The notes: a model not told the origin generated them from the letters alone. A DNA stretch of 64,000 bases from Oxalobacteraceae sp. CFBP 13730 (GCA_014841835.1 JACYUQ010000003.1:1054001-1118000); one strand, 5' to 3'; counted from the first letter of the stretch, positions 1-10,534 are shown. Made by a program: numbers and translations.

Positions 1-253
1 CGCCTACACCTTCAGCACCGTGCTGCGCAACCAGGGCGACATGGCGCTGGCCTGGCCCAGCCTCGAACTGACGCTGAACGACCTTGACGACAAGCCGCTG
101 GTGCGCCGCGTGTTCGCCCCGCGCGATTACGCAGGCGCCGCCGCTGCCGCGCCCACCGGGTTTGCCGCACGCGGCGAGCAGCAGGTGCGCATCCATTTCA
201 GGCTGGAGGGCGCAGAGCCGTCCGGCTACCACATCGCAGTGTTCTATCCATGA
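1..253 (+). CDS. DUF3426 domain protein, C-terminal part (5' end outside window)
   Basis: The reading frame is open from base 2 and ends at a TGA at 251-253, so only about 83 C-terminal residues are visible. The text LVRRVFAPRDY followed by a short beta-rich end (HIAVFYP) is typical of the DUF3426 domain found at the C-terminus of betaproteobacterial zinc-ribbon membrane proteins. The usual N-terminal zinc ribbon and transmembrane segment would lie upstream and cannot be checked. The gene ends 10 bases before the kinase start, so the two are probably co-transcribed. Cellular function is unknown for the family. Confidence 0.75.
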   Translation, partial: AYTFSTVLRNQGDMALAWPSLELTLNDLDDKPLVRRVFAPRDYAGAAAAAPTGFAARGEQQVRIHFRLEGAEPSGYHIAVFYP

Positions 254-263
254 AAGCCTCACC

Positions 264-1205
264 ATGACCAAAACCGCCCTCATCTGCGGCTCGCTCGCGT
301 TCGACAAAATCATGCAGTACCACGGCCGCTTCGGCGACACGCTGCTGGCCGACCAGCTGCACCGCGTGAACGTGTCGTTCCTGGTGCCGACACTGCGCAC
401 CGAATACGGCGGCTGCGCGGCCAATATCGCGTACAACCTCAAGCAGCTGGGTGGCGAGCCGTTGATGATGGGCACGCTGGGCCAGGACGGCGGCGACTAC
501 CTCAAGCGCATGCAGGAACAAGGGCTCGAGACGCGCGGCATCCGCACGATCCCCGAGGCCTATACCGCGCAGTGCTTCGTGACGGCCGACCAGGACAACA
601 ACCAGATCAACGCCTTCCACCCGGGCGCGATGGAATACTCGAACCAGAACAACGTGGCCGACCAGGGCGCGATCCGCGTGGCGATCATCTCGCCCGACGG
701 CCGCGACGGCATGATCAAGCACGCGCGCGACTGCGCTGCGCAGAAGGTGCCATTCATGTTCGATCCGGGCCAGCAACTGCCGATGTTCTCGGGCGAAGAG
801 CTGATCACCTTCATCGACCAGGCCAGCTACCTGGCGTGCAATGACTACGAATTCGAGATGGTCATGGACCGCACGGGCCTGAGCCAGGCCGACATCGCGG
901 CGCGCCTGGAGGCATTGATCATCACCCGCGGCGAAGCCGGTTCGGACATCTACGCGAAGGGCGAACATTTCCCGATTCCAGCCGTGACGGCCACCAACGT
1001 GGTCGACCCGACCGGCTGCGGCGATGCCTACCGCGCAGGCCTGCTGTTCGGCATCACCAGTGACCTGGACTGGGCCACGAGCGGGCGCATCGCCAGCCTG
1101 CTGGGCGCGATCAAGATCGCCTCGGCCGGTGGCCAGAACCACCACTTCACGCCGCAGGAATTCGACGCGCAGTTCGAGCAGGCGTTCGGCAGCAAGTTCC
1201 GCTAA
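264..1205 (+). CDS. PfkB-family carbohydrate (or nucleoside) kinase
   Basis: This 313-residue protein is a ribokinase-fold sugar/nucleoside kinase that transfers the gamma phosphate of ATP to a small hydroxylated substrate. The N-terminal glycine-rich segment (EYGGCAANIAYNLKQLGG) is the substrate-binding PfkB signature 1. DPTGCGDAYRAGLL near residue 253 is PfkB signature 2, with the catalytic Asp in the GCGD anion-hole motif. The ATG at 264 is chosen because translation from the further-upstream ATG at 84 would overlap the DUF3426 frame and lacks family similarity. A symmetric terminator follows 30 bases later. The substrate cannot be deduced; adenosine kinase-like and fructokinase-like annotations are both common for relatives. 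Confidence 0.88.
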   Translation: MTKTALICGSLAFDKIMQYHGRFGDTLLADQLHRVNVSFLVPTLRTEYGGCAANIAYNLKQLGGEPLMMGTLGQDGGDYLKRMQEQGLETRGIRTIPEAYTAQCFVTADQDNNQINAFHPGAMEYSNQNNVADQGAIRVAIISPDGRDGMIKHARDCAAQKVPFMFDPGQQLPMFSGEELITFIDQASYLACNDYEFEMVMDRTGLSQADIAARLEALIITRGEAGSDIYAKGEHFPIPAVTATNVVDPTGCGDAYRAGLLFGITSDLDWATSGRIASLLGAIKIASAGGQNHHFTPQEFDAQFEQAFGSKFR

Positions 1206-1237
1206 GCCGAAGGCGCCGCTGGCGCCGCCCGGGACAT

Positions 1238-1270
1238 AAAAAAAGGCCTCTGCATGCAGAGGCCTTTTTT
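1238..1270. terminator. Symmetric rho-independent terminator between convergent genes
   Basis: AGGCCTCTGCATGCAGAGGCCT forms a near-perfect hairpin flanked by an A run on the left and a T run on the right, so it works on both strands. It sits between the PfkB kinase (+) and yggT (-), whose 3' ends face each other. Confidence 0.9.
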
Positions 1271-1282
1271 ACGATCGGCGAT

Positions 1283-1813
1283 TCAAACGTAGCCGAACAC
1301 CTGCCGCAGCACGAACAGCAGGATCTGGATCAGCACGAGCGCCACCAGCACCGACAGATCCATCCCGCCGATCGGCTTGACGACACGCCGGATCGGACGC
1401 AGCAACGGCTGATTGAGCGCGTGCACGAACGGCGCCAGCGGCGCGTTCGGATTAACCCAGCTGAAGATCGCTTCGATGATCAACAGCGCCATGAAGCCGT
1501 ACAGGATCCAGGTCAGGAAGCGGTGCAGCGCGTACAGCAGCATCGTCTCGCCGCTGGCACCGGCCAGCAGCAGCACCGTGCTGGCCACCAGGACCACCAG
1601 GAAGGCGCCGATGAAGCTTGCCCAGTCGTAGCCGCGGGTGCCGGGCACCACGCGCCGCAGCGGCATCACCAGCCAGTCGGTGATGGTGTGGACGAACTGG
1701 CGAATCTGGTCGGGAAGACGCACGCGGATGGCATTCGTCCAGAAGCGCAGCAACAGCACCCCACCCAGCAGGCCTGCAACGATATCGACGATAAACTGAA
1801 GAATGGACAGCAC
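1283..1813 (-). CDS. yggT: YggT-family integral membrane protein
   Basis: This 176-residue hydrophobic protein has two YggT repeats. Each is a pair of membrane segments with a conserved loop: LPDQIRQFVHTITDWLVMPLRRVVP in the first half and APFVHALNQPLLRPIRRVV in the second. The family is implicated in osmotic tolerance and membrane-protein assembly, but its biochemical role is unknown. The start is a GTG at 1813 preceded by a good Shine-Dalgarno (GAGGAGA). A terminator hairpin with a nine-base T tail lies directly upstream on the same strand, abutting the ribosome-binding site. Any promoter must therefore lie before the terminator, or the gene depends on read-through. Confidence 0.9.
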   Translation of the reverse strand: MLSILQFIVDIVAGLLGGVLLLRFWTNAIRVRLPDQIRQFVHTITDWLVMPLRRVVPGTRGYDWASFIGAFLVVLVASTVLLLAGASGETMLLYALHRFLTWILYGFMALLIIEAIFSWVNPNAPLAPFVHALNQPLLRPIRRVVKPIGGMDLSVLVALVLIQILLFVLRQVFGYV

Positions 1814-1824
1814 GGACTCTCCTC

Positions 1825-1859
1825 AAAAAAAAACCGCTGTGCGAAGGATCACACAGCGG
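1825..1859 (-). terminator. Rho-independent terminator after the H1-like gene, abutting the yggT ribosome-binding site
   Basis: On the minus strand CCGCTGTG at 1859-1852 and CACAGCGG at 1841-1834 pair around a 10-base loop. Nine T residues follow. It ends transcripts of the H1-like gene, whose stop codon is about 70 bases upstream. The T tract runs straight into the yggT Shine-Dalgarno. Confidence 0.85.
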
Positions 1860-1876
1860 CATTGTGCCTGAAGCGC

Positions 1877-1918
1877 GCCCTGCTTGCCATGCTGCACGAG
1901 GTGCATGGCAAGCAGGGC
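1877..1918. repeat. 15-bp perfect inverted repeat just after the H1-like stop codon
   Basis: GCCCTGCTTGCCATG at 1877-1891 is perfectly complementary to CATGGCAAGCAGGGC at 1904-1918, with a 12-base loop. No T run follows on either strand, so it is not itself a standard intrinsic terminator. It lies between the stop codon of the H1-like gene (1930) and the true terminator, and could protect the 3' end of that mRNA. Confidence 0.7.
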
Positions 1919-1929
1919 GACGTTGGCGA

Positions 1930-3447
1930 TTACGGACGGCTGCTGGTCGGGAACGGCCAGGCGGTTGGCGCGATCACGCTTTTTGCTGGCGTGGTCGCAG
2001 CTGCTGCCGGTGCGGCGGCAGGCGTGTCGCCCGCTTTCGCGTCAGCCGCTGCCGGCTTGGTGGCTGCCTTCTTGGCGGCTGGTTTTTTCGCTTCCGGCTT
2101 GGCGTCGGTTTTCACGTCGGCTTTCGGGTCGGCTTTGGTGTCGGCTTTCGCATCCACTTTGACGTCCGGCGTGGTGTCGACTTTGACATCGGCCTTGGTG
2201 TCCGGCTTTGCGGCAGCTGGCTTGGTAGCGGCTGGCTTGGCTGCGACGGTCTTGGTTGCGGCGGCCTTGGTGACTGCTGGCTTGGCAACAACCGTTTTGG
2301 TAGCAGCAGTCTTGGCAGCAGCGGTCTTGACAGCAGCGGTCGTGGTCACAGCAGCCTTGGTCACGGCTGGCGTGGCTTTTTTCACGGCCGGTTTGGCCGC
2401 AGCGCTGGTCACGGTTGCTTTTTTCGCAACCGTCTTGGTCGCCGTCGTCTTACTGGCCACTGGCTTGGCGGCGGCTTTGGTCACGGTCGCTTTTTGCGCC
2501 GCAGGTTTTGCCGTGGCTTTGGTCGTGGCGGCTTTTTTGGTCACCGGTTTGGCGGCGGTTTTGCTGGTGCTCGCTTTTTTAAAGACCGGCTTGGCTGCTG
2601 CTTTGGTGGTGGTTTTCTTTACTGCCGTTTTGCTTGCTGGCTTGGCCGCTGATTTGGCGGTCGATTTAACCGGCGATTTAGCAGTCGACTTGGTGGTCGA
2701 TTTAGCCGTCGACTTGGTCGTGGCCTTGGCCGTCGTTTTCTTGGCTGCAGGTTTGGCCGCTGGCTTGGCTGCGGCTTTCTTTGCTGCTGGCTTGGCCGCT
2801 GGTTTGGCTGCAGCTTTCTTTGCTGCCGGCTTGGCGGCTGGCTTGGCTGCCGCTTTCTTCGCTGCTGGCTTGGCCGCTGGTTTGGCTGCTGCCTTCTTTG
2901 CTGCTGGCTTGGCGGCCGTCTTGGTGACTGACTTGGTCGCCGATTTAGTCGCTGACTTGGTTGCCGAGTTAGTTGCCGACTTGGTGGCTGACTTGGTGGC
3001 CGTCTTGGTTGCCGGCTTTGCTGTCGATTTTGCAGCAGTTTTCTTTACCGTCGGCTTGGCTGCAGTTTTAGCGGCGGTTTTCTTTACCGTCGTCTTGGCT
3101 GCAGTTTTAGGCGCGGCTTTCTTTACTGCTGGCTTTGCTGCAGTCTTGGCGGTTGATTTAACCGTTGCCTTGGCGGCAGTCGTTTTGGTGGCCGTGGTTT
3201 TGGTCGCGGCAGTTTTGGTTGCAGTGGTTTTCTTTGCAACAGGTTTTGCCGTGGTTTTTGCCGCTGGCTTGCTCACTGCCCGGGTTGCCGGCTTGGCTGC
3301 TGCCTTGGCAGTGGTCTTGGCCGTGGTGGTGGTCGCGGCTTTTTTCGCGACTGGTTTCTCTGCTGCAGCCTTTGCGGTCGACTTCGTCGAGGACGAAGGC
3401 GCGCTCTTCACTGCTGCCTTTACAACTGTTTTTTTAGCGGTTGCCAT
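1930..3447 (-). CDS. Very long histone H1-like, lysine/alanine/proline-rich DNA-binding protein
   Basis: The 505-residue product is built almost entirely from K, A, T, S, P and V in short AAK/PAAKK/TKSTAK-type repeats, like the C-terminal tail of eukaryotic H1 and bacterial H1 homologues (AlgP/Hc1-like). The family binds DNA non-specifically and is thought to compact the nucleoid. Four full copies of a 13-residue unit lie in the middle (DNA at 2738-2918). The last part (about 75 residues) is less repetitive, richer in D and P, and ends AWPFPTSSRP. The ATG at 3447 has a strong ribosome-binding site (AAGGAG). Bacterial members are usually 100-350 residues, so this one is long, probably by repeat expansion. 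A shorter relative with a SWIB domain lies at 19615. Confidence 0.85.
   Translation of the reverse strand: MATAKKTVVKAAVKSAPSSSTKSTAKAAAEKPVAKKAATTTTAKTTAKAAAKPATRAVSKPAAKTTAKPVAKKTTATKTAATKTTATKTTAAKATVKSTAKTAAKPAVKKAAPKTAAKTTVKKTAAKTAAKPTVKKTAAKSTAKPATKTATKSATKSATNSATKSATKSATKSVTKTAAKPAAKKAAAKPAAKPAAKKAAAKPAAKPAAKKAAAKPAAKPAAKKAAAKPAAKPAAKKTTAKATTKSTAKSTTKSTAKSPVKSTAKSAAKPASKTAVKKTTTKAAAKPVFKKASTSKTAAKPVTKKAATTKATAKPAAQKATVTKAAAKPVASKTTATKTVAKKATVTSAAAKPAVKKATPAVTKAAVTTTAAVKTAAAKTAATKTVVAKPAVTKAAATKTVAAKPAATKPAAAKPDTKADVKVDTTPDVKVDAKADTKADPKADVKTDAKPEAKKPAAKKAATKPAAADAKAGDTPAAAPAAAATTPAKSVIAPTAWPFPTSSRP
2738..2918. repeat. 39-bp tandem repeat inside the H1-like gene (about 4.6 copies)
   Basis: Units start at 2738, 2777, 2816 and 2855, with a partial fifth at 2894. 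Each encodes a variant of the 13-residue unit KPAAKPAAKKAAA on the minus strand. The copies differ mainly at third codon positions, so they are diverged but still in frame. Confidence 0.85.
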
Positions 3448-3572
3448 TTTAATTCTCCTTCATCTGCGATGAGAAATACGCTCAGGGTTTAAAACCCGCC
3501 AGGTCGTTGTTGACCGGCGAGTTATTCATCGGCGCAAACCATAGTTCGATATGCGCCAATGAATCCGGCACC

Positions 3573-3614
3573 GGCTGAACTGCTGCAACTCCTCACAGTT
3601 GCAGCGCTTCAGCC
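3573..3614. repeat. 18-bp inverted repeat upstream of the H1-like gene
   Basis: GGCTGAACTGCTGCAACT at 3573-3590 pairs with AGTTGCAGCGCTTCAGCC at 3597-3614, with two mismatches and a 6-base loop. It lies about 126-167 bases before the H1-like start codon. It could be a leader hairpin in RNA or a palindromic operator. Confidence 0.6.
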
Positions 3615-3665
3615 AACGTCGACAGGTTACTGTTCCAGCGTCGTCACATCGCTACCCTTGCGGGT

Positions 3666-3727
3666 GCGAAAAGAAAAAGAAGCCTTGCCTGAGCAATTGG
3701 TCAGGCAAGGCGGCTTGTTCTTTTCGC
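3666..3727 (-). terminator. Long two-tier hairpin, terminator-like on the minus strand
   Basis: An inner 11-bp perfect stem (GCCTTGCCTGA at 3682-3692 with TCAGGCAAGGC at 3701-3711) is enclosed by an outer 10-bp perfect stem (GCGAAAAGAA at 3666-3675 with TTCTTTTCGC at 3718-3727). On the minus strand the inner stem is followed by a T-rich run, as in an intrinsic terminator. The nearest upstream minus-strand gene ends more than 400 bases away, at 4148. Confidence 0.65.
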
Positions 3728-4147
3728 TTCGCGTCCGTGCATACTGTTTGGTTCAGCGCCCTATTATTCGATCGATTTGCCCGATGCCCGCGACAATATC
3801 ACATCTTCTCGATTTGACAAATTCAATCGCGTAAAGTACGTGGATTCTTTGTGTGCGCGCAACCGTGAATCGGAAACAAGTCGCGCTTCACGATCAAGCA
3901 AATAAGCAAGCGCGCCTGAATTGACGGGGATTCTGCAAATGACCCTTGATTAACGCGCGCGTTTCAACCCGGCGTTGAATCGACTCAGAAATCGAACGGT
4001 CGGAACCAATAGATACTGTCGCTGACGCTGCCGCGTTCGGCAATATAGCCGGCCGGGTTCGGCAATTGACGAATACCGAATGGAACCAATCGTTCAGTTG
4101 TCGCGCCAGGCCGTCCAGAGCAGGGCACGCCGCGTGTGCGCTTCCGG

Positions 4148-5857
4148 TCAGCGCCCCGGCGCCACGCGCCACAACGTGCCGCCGGCATCGTCGACCACCA
4201 GCAGCGCGCCATCGCGTGCAACTTCGACTGCCGCCGGCCGGCCCCACACATCGCGGTCGCTGACCACCATGCCGCTCATGAAGTCCTGGTACTGCCCGGT
4301 GGGCACCCCGTTCTTCATGAACACGCGCACGACCTTGTAGCCGGTGCGCACGCCCCGGTTCCACGAGCCGTGCAGCGCCACGAACACATCGCCCTCGTAC
4401 TCTTTCGGGAACGCGCTCGTCGCGCCCTTCGGCGCATGGTACGCCACCATGCCCAGCGGCGCCGAGTGCGCCTGCAGCAGCACGTCGGGCGTGATCGTCT
4501 TGCCCTTCAGGTCGGGCCGGTGCCCCGCCAGGCGCGGGTCTTCGTTGTCGCCGATGTAGTACCACGGCCAGCCATAGAAGCCGCCCTGCTTCACGCGCGT
4601 GAGGTAGTCCGGCGGCAGGTTGTCGCCCAGCGCATCGCGCTCGTTCACATTGCACATGACGTCGCCCGTGGCCGGCAGCACCAGCAAGCCCACGCAGTTG
4701 CGCAGACCGGTCGCGAAGGTGCGGCGGTTCTTGCCGTCCGGGTCGAACGCCATGACGGTGGCGCGGTCCGTCTCGACGCCCCAGGCGCCGCCCACGCCGT
4801 GCTCGCGCTCCCACTGCGCCAGCGGCACGGGCGGCGTACGGCCGATGTCAGCGGCAACGTTGGTGGCCGAGCCGATCGACAGCAGCAGTGTCTTGCCGTC
4901 CTTCGAGAACGCCAGCGTGCGCGTCGTGTGCCCGCCGCTGGTCTCGGACAGTTCGGCAATCACGACCTCGGGCGCGGCGCGCGCCGTCAGGTCGCCGTTG
5001 CGGTACGGGATGCGCACGACCGAATTGACGCCGGCCACATACAGATACTGTGGATTGGCGCCGCTCGGCCAGAACGCCATGCCGTACGGGCGCGCCAGGC
5101 CAGTCGCGAACACGCCAACGCTGTCAGCCTTCTTGCCATCGCGCGAGCGCAGCACCTTGATTGCACCCACGCCAGTCGCGGCCAGGAACACGTCGCCATT
5201 CGGCGCGCGCAGTGCCACGCGCGGCTTGTCGGCGTCCTGTGCGAACACGCTGACCGTAAAGCCGGGCATCACGGTCGGCAGCGTGCCGTTCGGCCGCGCC
5301 TGCACGCGCGCGCTGTTGCCGGCGCTATCCGTCGCAAATGGCGCGGCCAGGTCGGTGGGCTTGATGTGCCAGATCTTGCCGGGCTGGTTTTCGGTCCAGG
5401 CGCCGGCGCGGGATGCAGGTTGTGCATCGGCCTTTGCAAGGGCTGGCGCGGCGGCAGCAGCTGCAGTGCCCTGCAGGCTGGCCAGGTAGTCGATCAGCGC
5501 GCCGCGCTGTGTCGCGTCCGGCACGCCGACCGGCATCGTGGTGCCAGGCACGCGCTTGGCCGGGTCGAGCAGGAACACGTCGAGTTCATCGCGCGTCCAC
5601 ACGGTGCCGCCCGCGCCGGCCTTGGCCAGCGCCGCCGAATAATTGAACCCGGCGACACCCGCCGCCTTGCGCCCGACGACGCCAAACAGGCCGGGACCTG
5701 CCAGCGGCGCCAGTCCGGCGTCGACCGTGTGGCAGCTGGCGCAGTTGTTCTGGAAGATGGTGCGGCCCGTGGCCACCTGGGGCGCTGCGTGGGTAACGGA
5801 TACCGTCGCCAAGCCGGCGAGCATGAGGGCGTGCAGCAGCGGGATGCGGGCGTTCAA
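4148..5857 (-). CDS. Periplasmic cytochrome c / sorbosone dehydrogenase (PQQ-type propeller) fusion protein
   Basis: The 569-residue protein has a signal peptide (about residues 1-24, ending THAA). A class I cytochrome c domain follows, with haem motif CASCH at residues 39-43 and a likely axial Met in GTTMPVG. A six-bladed propeller of the sorbosone/glucose dehydrogenase (GSDH) family starts near residue 180. Such enzymes oxidise sugars or aldoses in the periplasm and pass electrons through the attached cytochrome. The substrate is unknown, and whether this member uses PQQ cannot be told from sequence. The gene stands alone: the nrdB terminator lies upstream and a long non-coding region downstream. 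Confidence 0.82.
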   Translation of the reverse strand: MNARIPLLHALMLAGLATVSVTHAAPQVATGRTIFQNNCASCHTVDAGLAPLAGPGLFGVVGRKAAGVAGFNYSAALAKAGAGGTVWTRDELDVFLLDPAKRVPGTTMPVGVPDATQRGALIDYLASLQGTAAAAAAPALAKADAQPASRAGAWTENQPGKIWHIKPTDLAAPFATDSAGNSARVQARPNGTLPTVMPGFTVSVFAQDADKPRVALRAPNGDVFLAATGVGAIKVLRSRDGKKADSVGVFATGLARPYGMAFWPSGANPQYLYVAGVNSVVRIPYRNGDLTARAAPEVVIAELSETSGGHTTRTLAFSKDGKTLLLSIGSATNVAADIGRTPPVPLAQWEREHGVGGAWGVETDRATVMAFDPDGKNRRTFATGLRNCVGLLVLPATGDVMCNVNERDALGDNLPPDYLTRVKQGGFYGWPWYYIGDNEDPRLAGHRPDLKGKTITPDVLLQAHSAPLGMVAYHAPKGATSAFPKEYEGDVFVALHGSWNRGVRTGYKVVRVFMKNGVPTGQYQDFMSGMVVSDRDVWGRPAAVEVARDGALLVVDDAGGTLWRVAPGR

Positions 5858-5927
5858 GGGTGTCTCCTGGTCAGGCTTGAAAGATCGCCATCATAGGTCA
5901 ACATCAACGGGCTGCGCGCAACAGGCG

Positions 5928-5964
5928 AAAAAAAGCCCGGCTGAACCAACGCCGGGCTTTTTTT
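5928..5964 (-). terminator. Rho-independent terminator of nrdAB
   Basis: GCCCGGC and GCCGGGC pair around a 9-base loop, flanked by seven A on one side and a T run on the other. It lies 35 bases after the nrdB stop codon and before the separate sorbosone-dehydrogenase gene. Confidence 0.9.
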
Positions 5965-5998
5965 GTGTGGCTGACGCAGGGCGATGGCCGCCCCCGCA

Positions 5999-7105
5999 TC
6001 AATCCCAGCTCAGCGTGCCGCCAGTCTGGTACTCGGTCACGCGCGTCTCGAAGAAGTTACGCTCTTTCTTCAAGTCGATCATTTCGCTCATCCACGGGAA
6101 CGGATTTTCTTCGTTCGGGAACAGCGGCTCGAGGCCGATCTGCACCGCGCGGCGGTTGGCGATGAAGCGCAGGTAGCCCTTGAACATCGGGGCGTTCAGG
6201 CCCAGGACGCCGCGTGGCATCGTGTCTTCGGCGTAGCGGTATTCGAGGTCGACGGCTTCGATGAACAGGGCCTTGATCTCTTCGCGGAATTCCGGCGTCC
6301 ACAGCTGCGGGTTTTCCATCTTGATCGTGTTGATCACGTCGATGCCGAAGTTCACGTGCATCGATTCGTCGCGCAGGATGTACTGGTACTGCTCGGCAGC
6401 GCCGGTCATCTTGTTCTGGCGGCCCAGCGCCAGGATCTGCGTGAAGCCCACGTAGAAGAACAGGCCTTCCATCAGGCAGGCGAAGACGATGATCGACTTG
6501 AGCAGCTTCTGATCATTCTCGGTGGTGCCGGTCTTGAACTCAGGGTCGGTCAGCGTGTCGATGAACGGGATCAGGAACTGGTCCTTGTCGTGGATCGACT
6601 TGACTTCGTTGTAGGCGTTGAAGATCTCGGCTTCGTCCAGGCCCAGCGACTCGACGATGTACTGGTAGGCATGGGTGTGGATCGCCTCTTCGAACGCCTG
6701 GCGCAGCAGATACTGGCGGCACTCGGGGGCCGTGATGTGGCGGTAAGTGCCCAGCACGATATTGTTCGCGGCGAGCGAGTCGGCCGTGACAAAGAAGCCC
6801 AGGTTACGCTTGACCAGGCGGCGCTCGTCTTCCGACAGGCCGTTCGGGCTCTTCCACAGCTCGATGTCGCGCTGCATGTTCACTTCTTGCGGCATCCAGT
6901 GGTTCGCGCAGCCGGCCAGGTACTTGTCCCATGCCCATTTGTACTTGAATGGCACGAGCTGGTTCACGTCGGTCTGGCCGTTGATGATGCGCTTGTCGTC
7001 GGCATTGACGCGCTTTGCCACTTCAGCGGCAGGCACGATGGCGAGGTTGGTGTCGGCTTGCGGAGCGCTTCGTGCGCTGGTTGGTTCGTCGTCCCAGTTA
7101 AGCAT
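5999..7105 (-). CDS. nrdB: Class I ribonucleotide reductase beta subunit (NrdB)
   Basis: This 368-residue protein houses the diiron-tyrosyl radical cofactor that starts ribonucleotide reduction in NrdA. The ligand set is complete: D109 (ADSL), E140 and H143 (EEAIH), E213 (MEG), E247 and H250 (RDESMH). The radical tyrosine is Y147 (HTHAY), so this is a tyrosyl-radical enzyme and not the metal-only Ic type. The ATG at 7105 is preferred over an in-frame start at 7153 because AGAAGGGA lies before it and the family begins near the MLNWDDE segment. It follows nrdA by 144 bases and was probably transcribed with it; a hairpin separates the two. Confidence 0.95.
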   Translation of the reverse strand: MLNWDDEPTSARSAPQADTNLAIVPAAEVAKRVNADDKRIINGQTDVNQLVPFKYKWAWDKYLAGCANHWMPQEVNMQRDIELWKSPNGLSEDERRLVKRNLGFFVTADSLAANNIVLGTYRHITAPECRQYLLRQAFEEAIHTHAYQYIVESLGLDEAEIFNAYNEVKSIHDKDQFLIPFIDTLTDPEFKTGTTENDQKLLKSIIVFACLMEGLFFYVGFTQILALGRQNKMTGAAEQYQYILRDESMHVNFGIDVINTIKMENPQLWTPEFREEIKALFIEAVDLEYRYAEDTMPRGVLGLNAPMFKGYLRFIANRRAVQIGLEPLFPNEENPFPWMSEMIDLKKERNFFETRVTEYQTGGTLSWD

Positions 7106-7206
7106 GGTGGTCCCTTCTGTGGTGCGCTGGCGCAGCGACTGCGGCCGGGGCACGTTGATGCATTGGTTATTCGTGTTGTCGGCGACTGGCGCCGTGGTAC
7201 TTGCCG

Positions 7207-7239
7207 GAGGGCGAGCCGGCCTTGCAGGTGGCTCGCCTC
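7207..7239. repeat. Hairpin in the nrdA-nrdB gap
   Basis: GGCGAGCC at 7210-7217 pairs with GGCTCGCC at 7230-7237 around a 12-base loop. There is no T run on either side, so it is not a clear terminator. It could stabilise processed nrdA mRNA or tune the ratio of the two subunits. Confidence 0.45.
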
Positions 7240-7249
7240 TGTTACTTCA

Positions 7250-10198
<2,949 letters not shown>

Positions 10199-10408
10199 TG
10201 CGCCTCCAGGAGCGGTCGGACCGCCGTTGTTTACATGGCAACCGTCTTGCCGTATTGCGCAAACCCGGTCCGTCAACAAATTAAAAAACGATACCCCGCC
10301 AGCCGGTGGCCTGTGCTGGCAAACCAGAGAAGCAGGGTGAAAATCAGTAAATAATGCGTGTCGACAAGTGCTTAATTAACCGATCGATGGATAAGTTTGT
10401 GTGCAACT

Positions 10409-10417
10409 TGTGGACAA
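10409..10417 (-). promoter_or_regulatory. Possible DnaA box upstream of nrdA
   Basis: TGTGGACAA is the complement of TTGTCCACA, one base from the relaxed DnaA box TTATNCACA. In E. coli DnaA regulates nrdAB, which makes the location interesting. A single near-match of nine bases is weak evidence. Confidence 0.3.
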
Positions 10418-10469
10418 CGTATGAACAACTCGCCGCAGCCCGCAATCCTGGTGCCTTTTCAGTCACTAC

Positions 10470-10512
10470 CACTATATCTAGTGCCGGGCGTTGATATCAG
10501 ACTAATTGTAGT
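10470..10512 (-). promoter_or_regulatory. Tandem NrdR-like boxes upstream of nrdA
   Basis: Two palindromes, ACTATATCTAGT (10471-10482) and ACTAATTGTAGT (10501-10512), share the ACTA....TAGT core of the NrdR consensus (acaCwAtATaTwGtgt). Their centres are 30 bases apart, close to three helical turns, which is the arrangement known for NrdR. The second box overlaps a -10 element. This implies repression of nrdAB when dATP is high. Confidence 0.65.
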
Positions 10513-10534
10513 ACCTCATTTGCGGTACAGGCAA
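10505..10534 (-). promoter_or_regulatory. Candidate sigma-70 promoter of nrdAB
   Basis: On the minus strand TTGCCT (10534-10529) is followed after 18 bases by TACAAT (10510-10505). The -10 lies inside the second NrdR-like box. The predicted start would give a long leader of roughly 300 bases before nrdA, so a second promoter nearer the gene is not excluded. The rest of the gap at 10199-10695 shows no gene. Confidence 0.5.

Larger units (their letters stand above)
3448..4147. other. 700-bp non-coding region between the H1-like gene and the sorbosone-dehydrogenase gene
   Basis: No convincing gene is visible. Open frames here run through strong hairpins and look like no family. The half nearest the H1-like start should hold its promoter and a structured 5' leader: GGGTTTAAAACCC at 3485-3497, a GGTC/GACC hairpin around 3497-3519, the 18-bp stem at 3573-3614, and the long hairpin at 3666-3727. 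The stretch 3760-3960 is clearly more AT-rich than its surroundings. A small RNA ending at the 3666-3727 hairpin is possible but not shown. Confidence 0.6.

Noticed and set aside
2738..2918. Regular repeats as a CRISPR array
   Set aside because: The repeats are contiguous, in frame and coding. There are no spacers and no cas genes.
1421..3472. Plus-strand frame reading AGLAAGLAA repeats
   Set aside because: It is the antisense image of the H1-like gene repeats and has no ribosome-binding site or family.
3559..3834. Open frame of 91 codons upstream of the H1-like gene
   Set aside because: It runs straight through the strong hairpins at 3573-3614 and 3666-3727 and has no recognised similarity.
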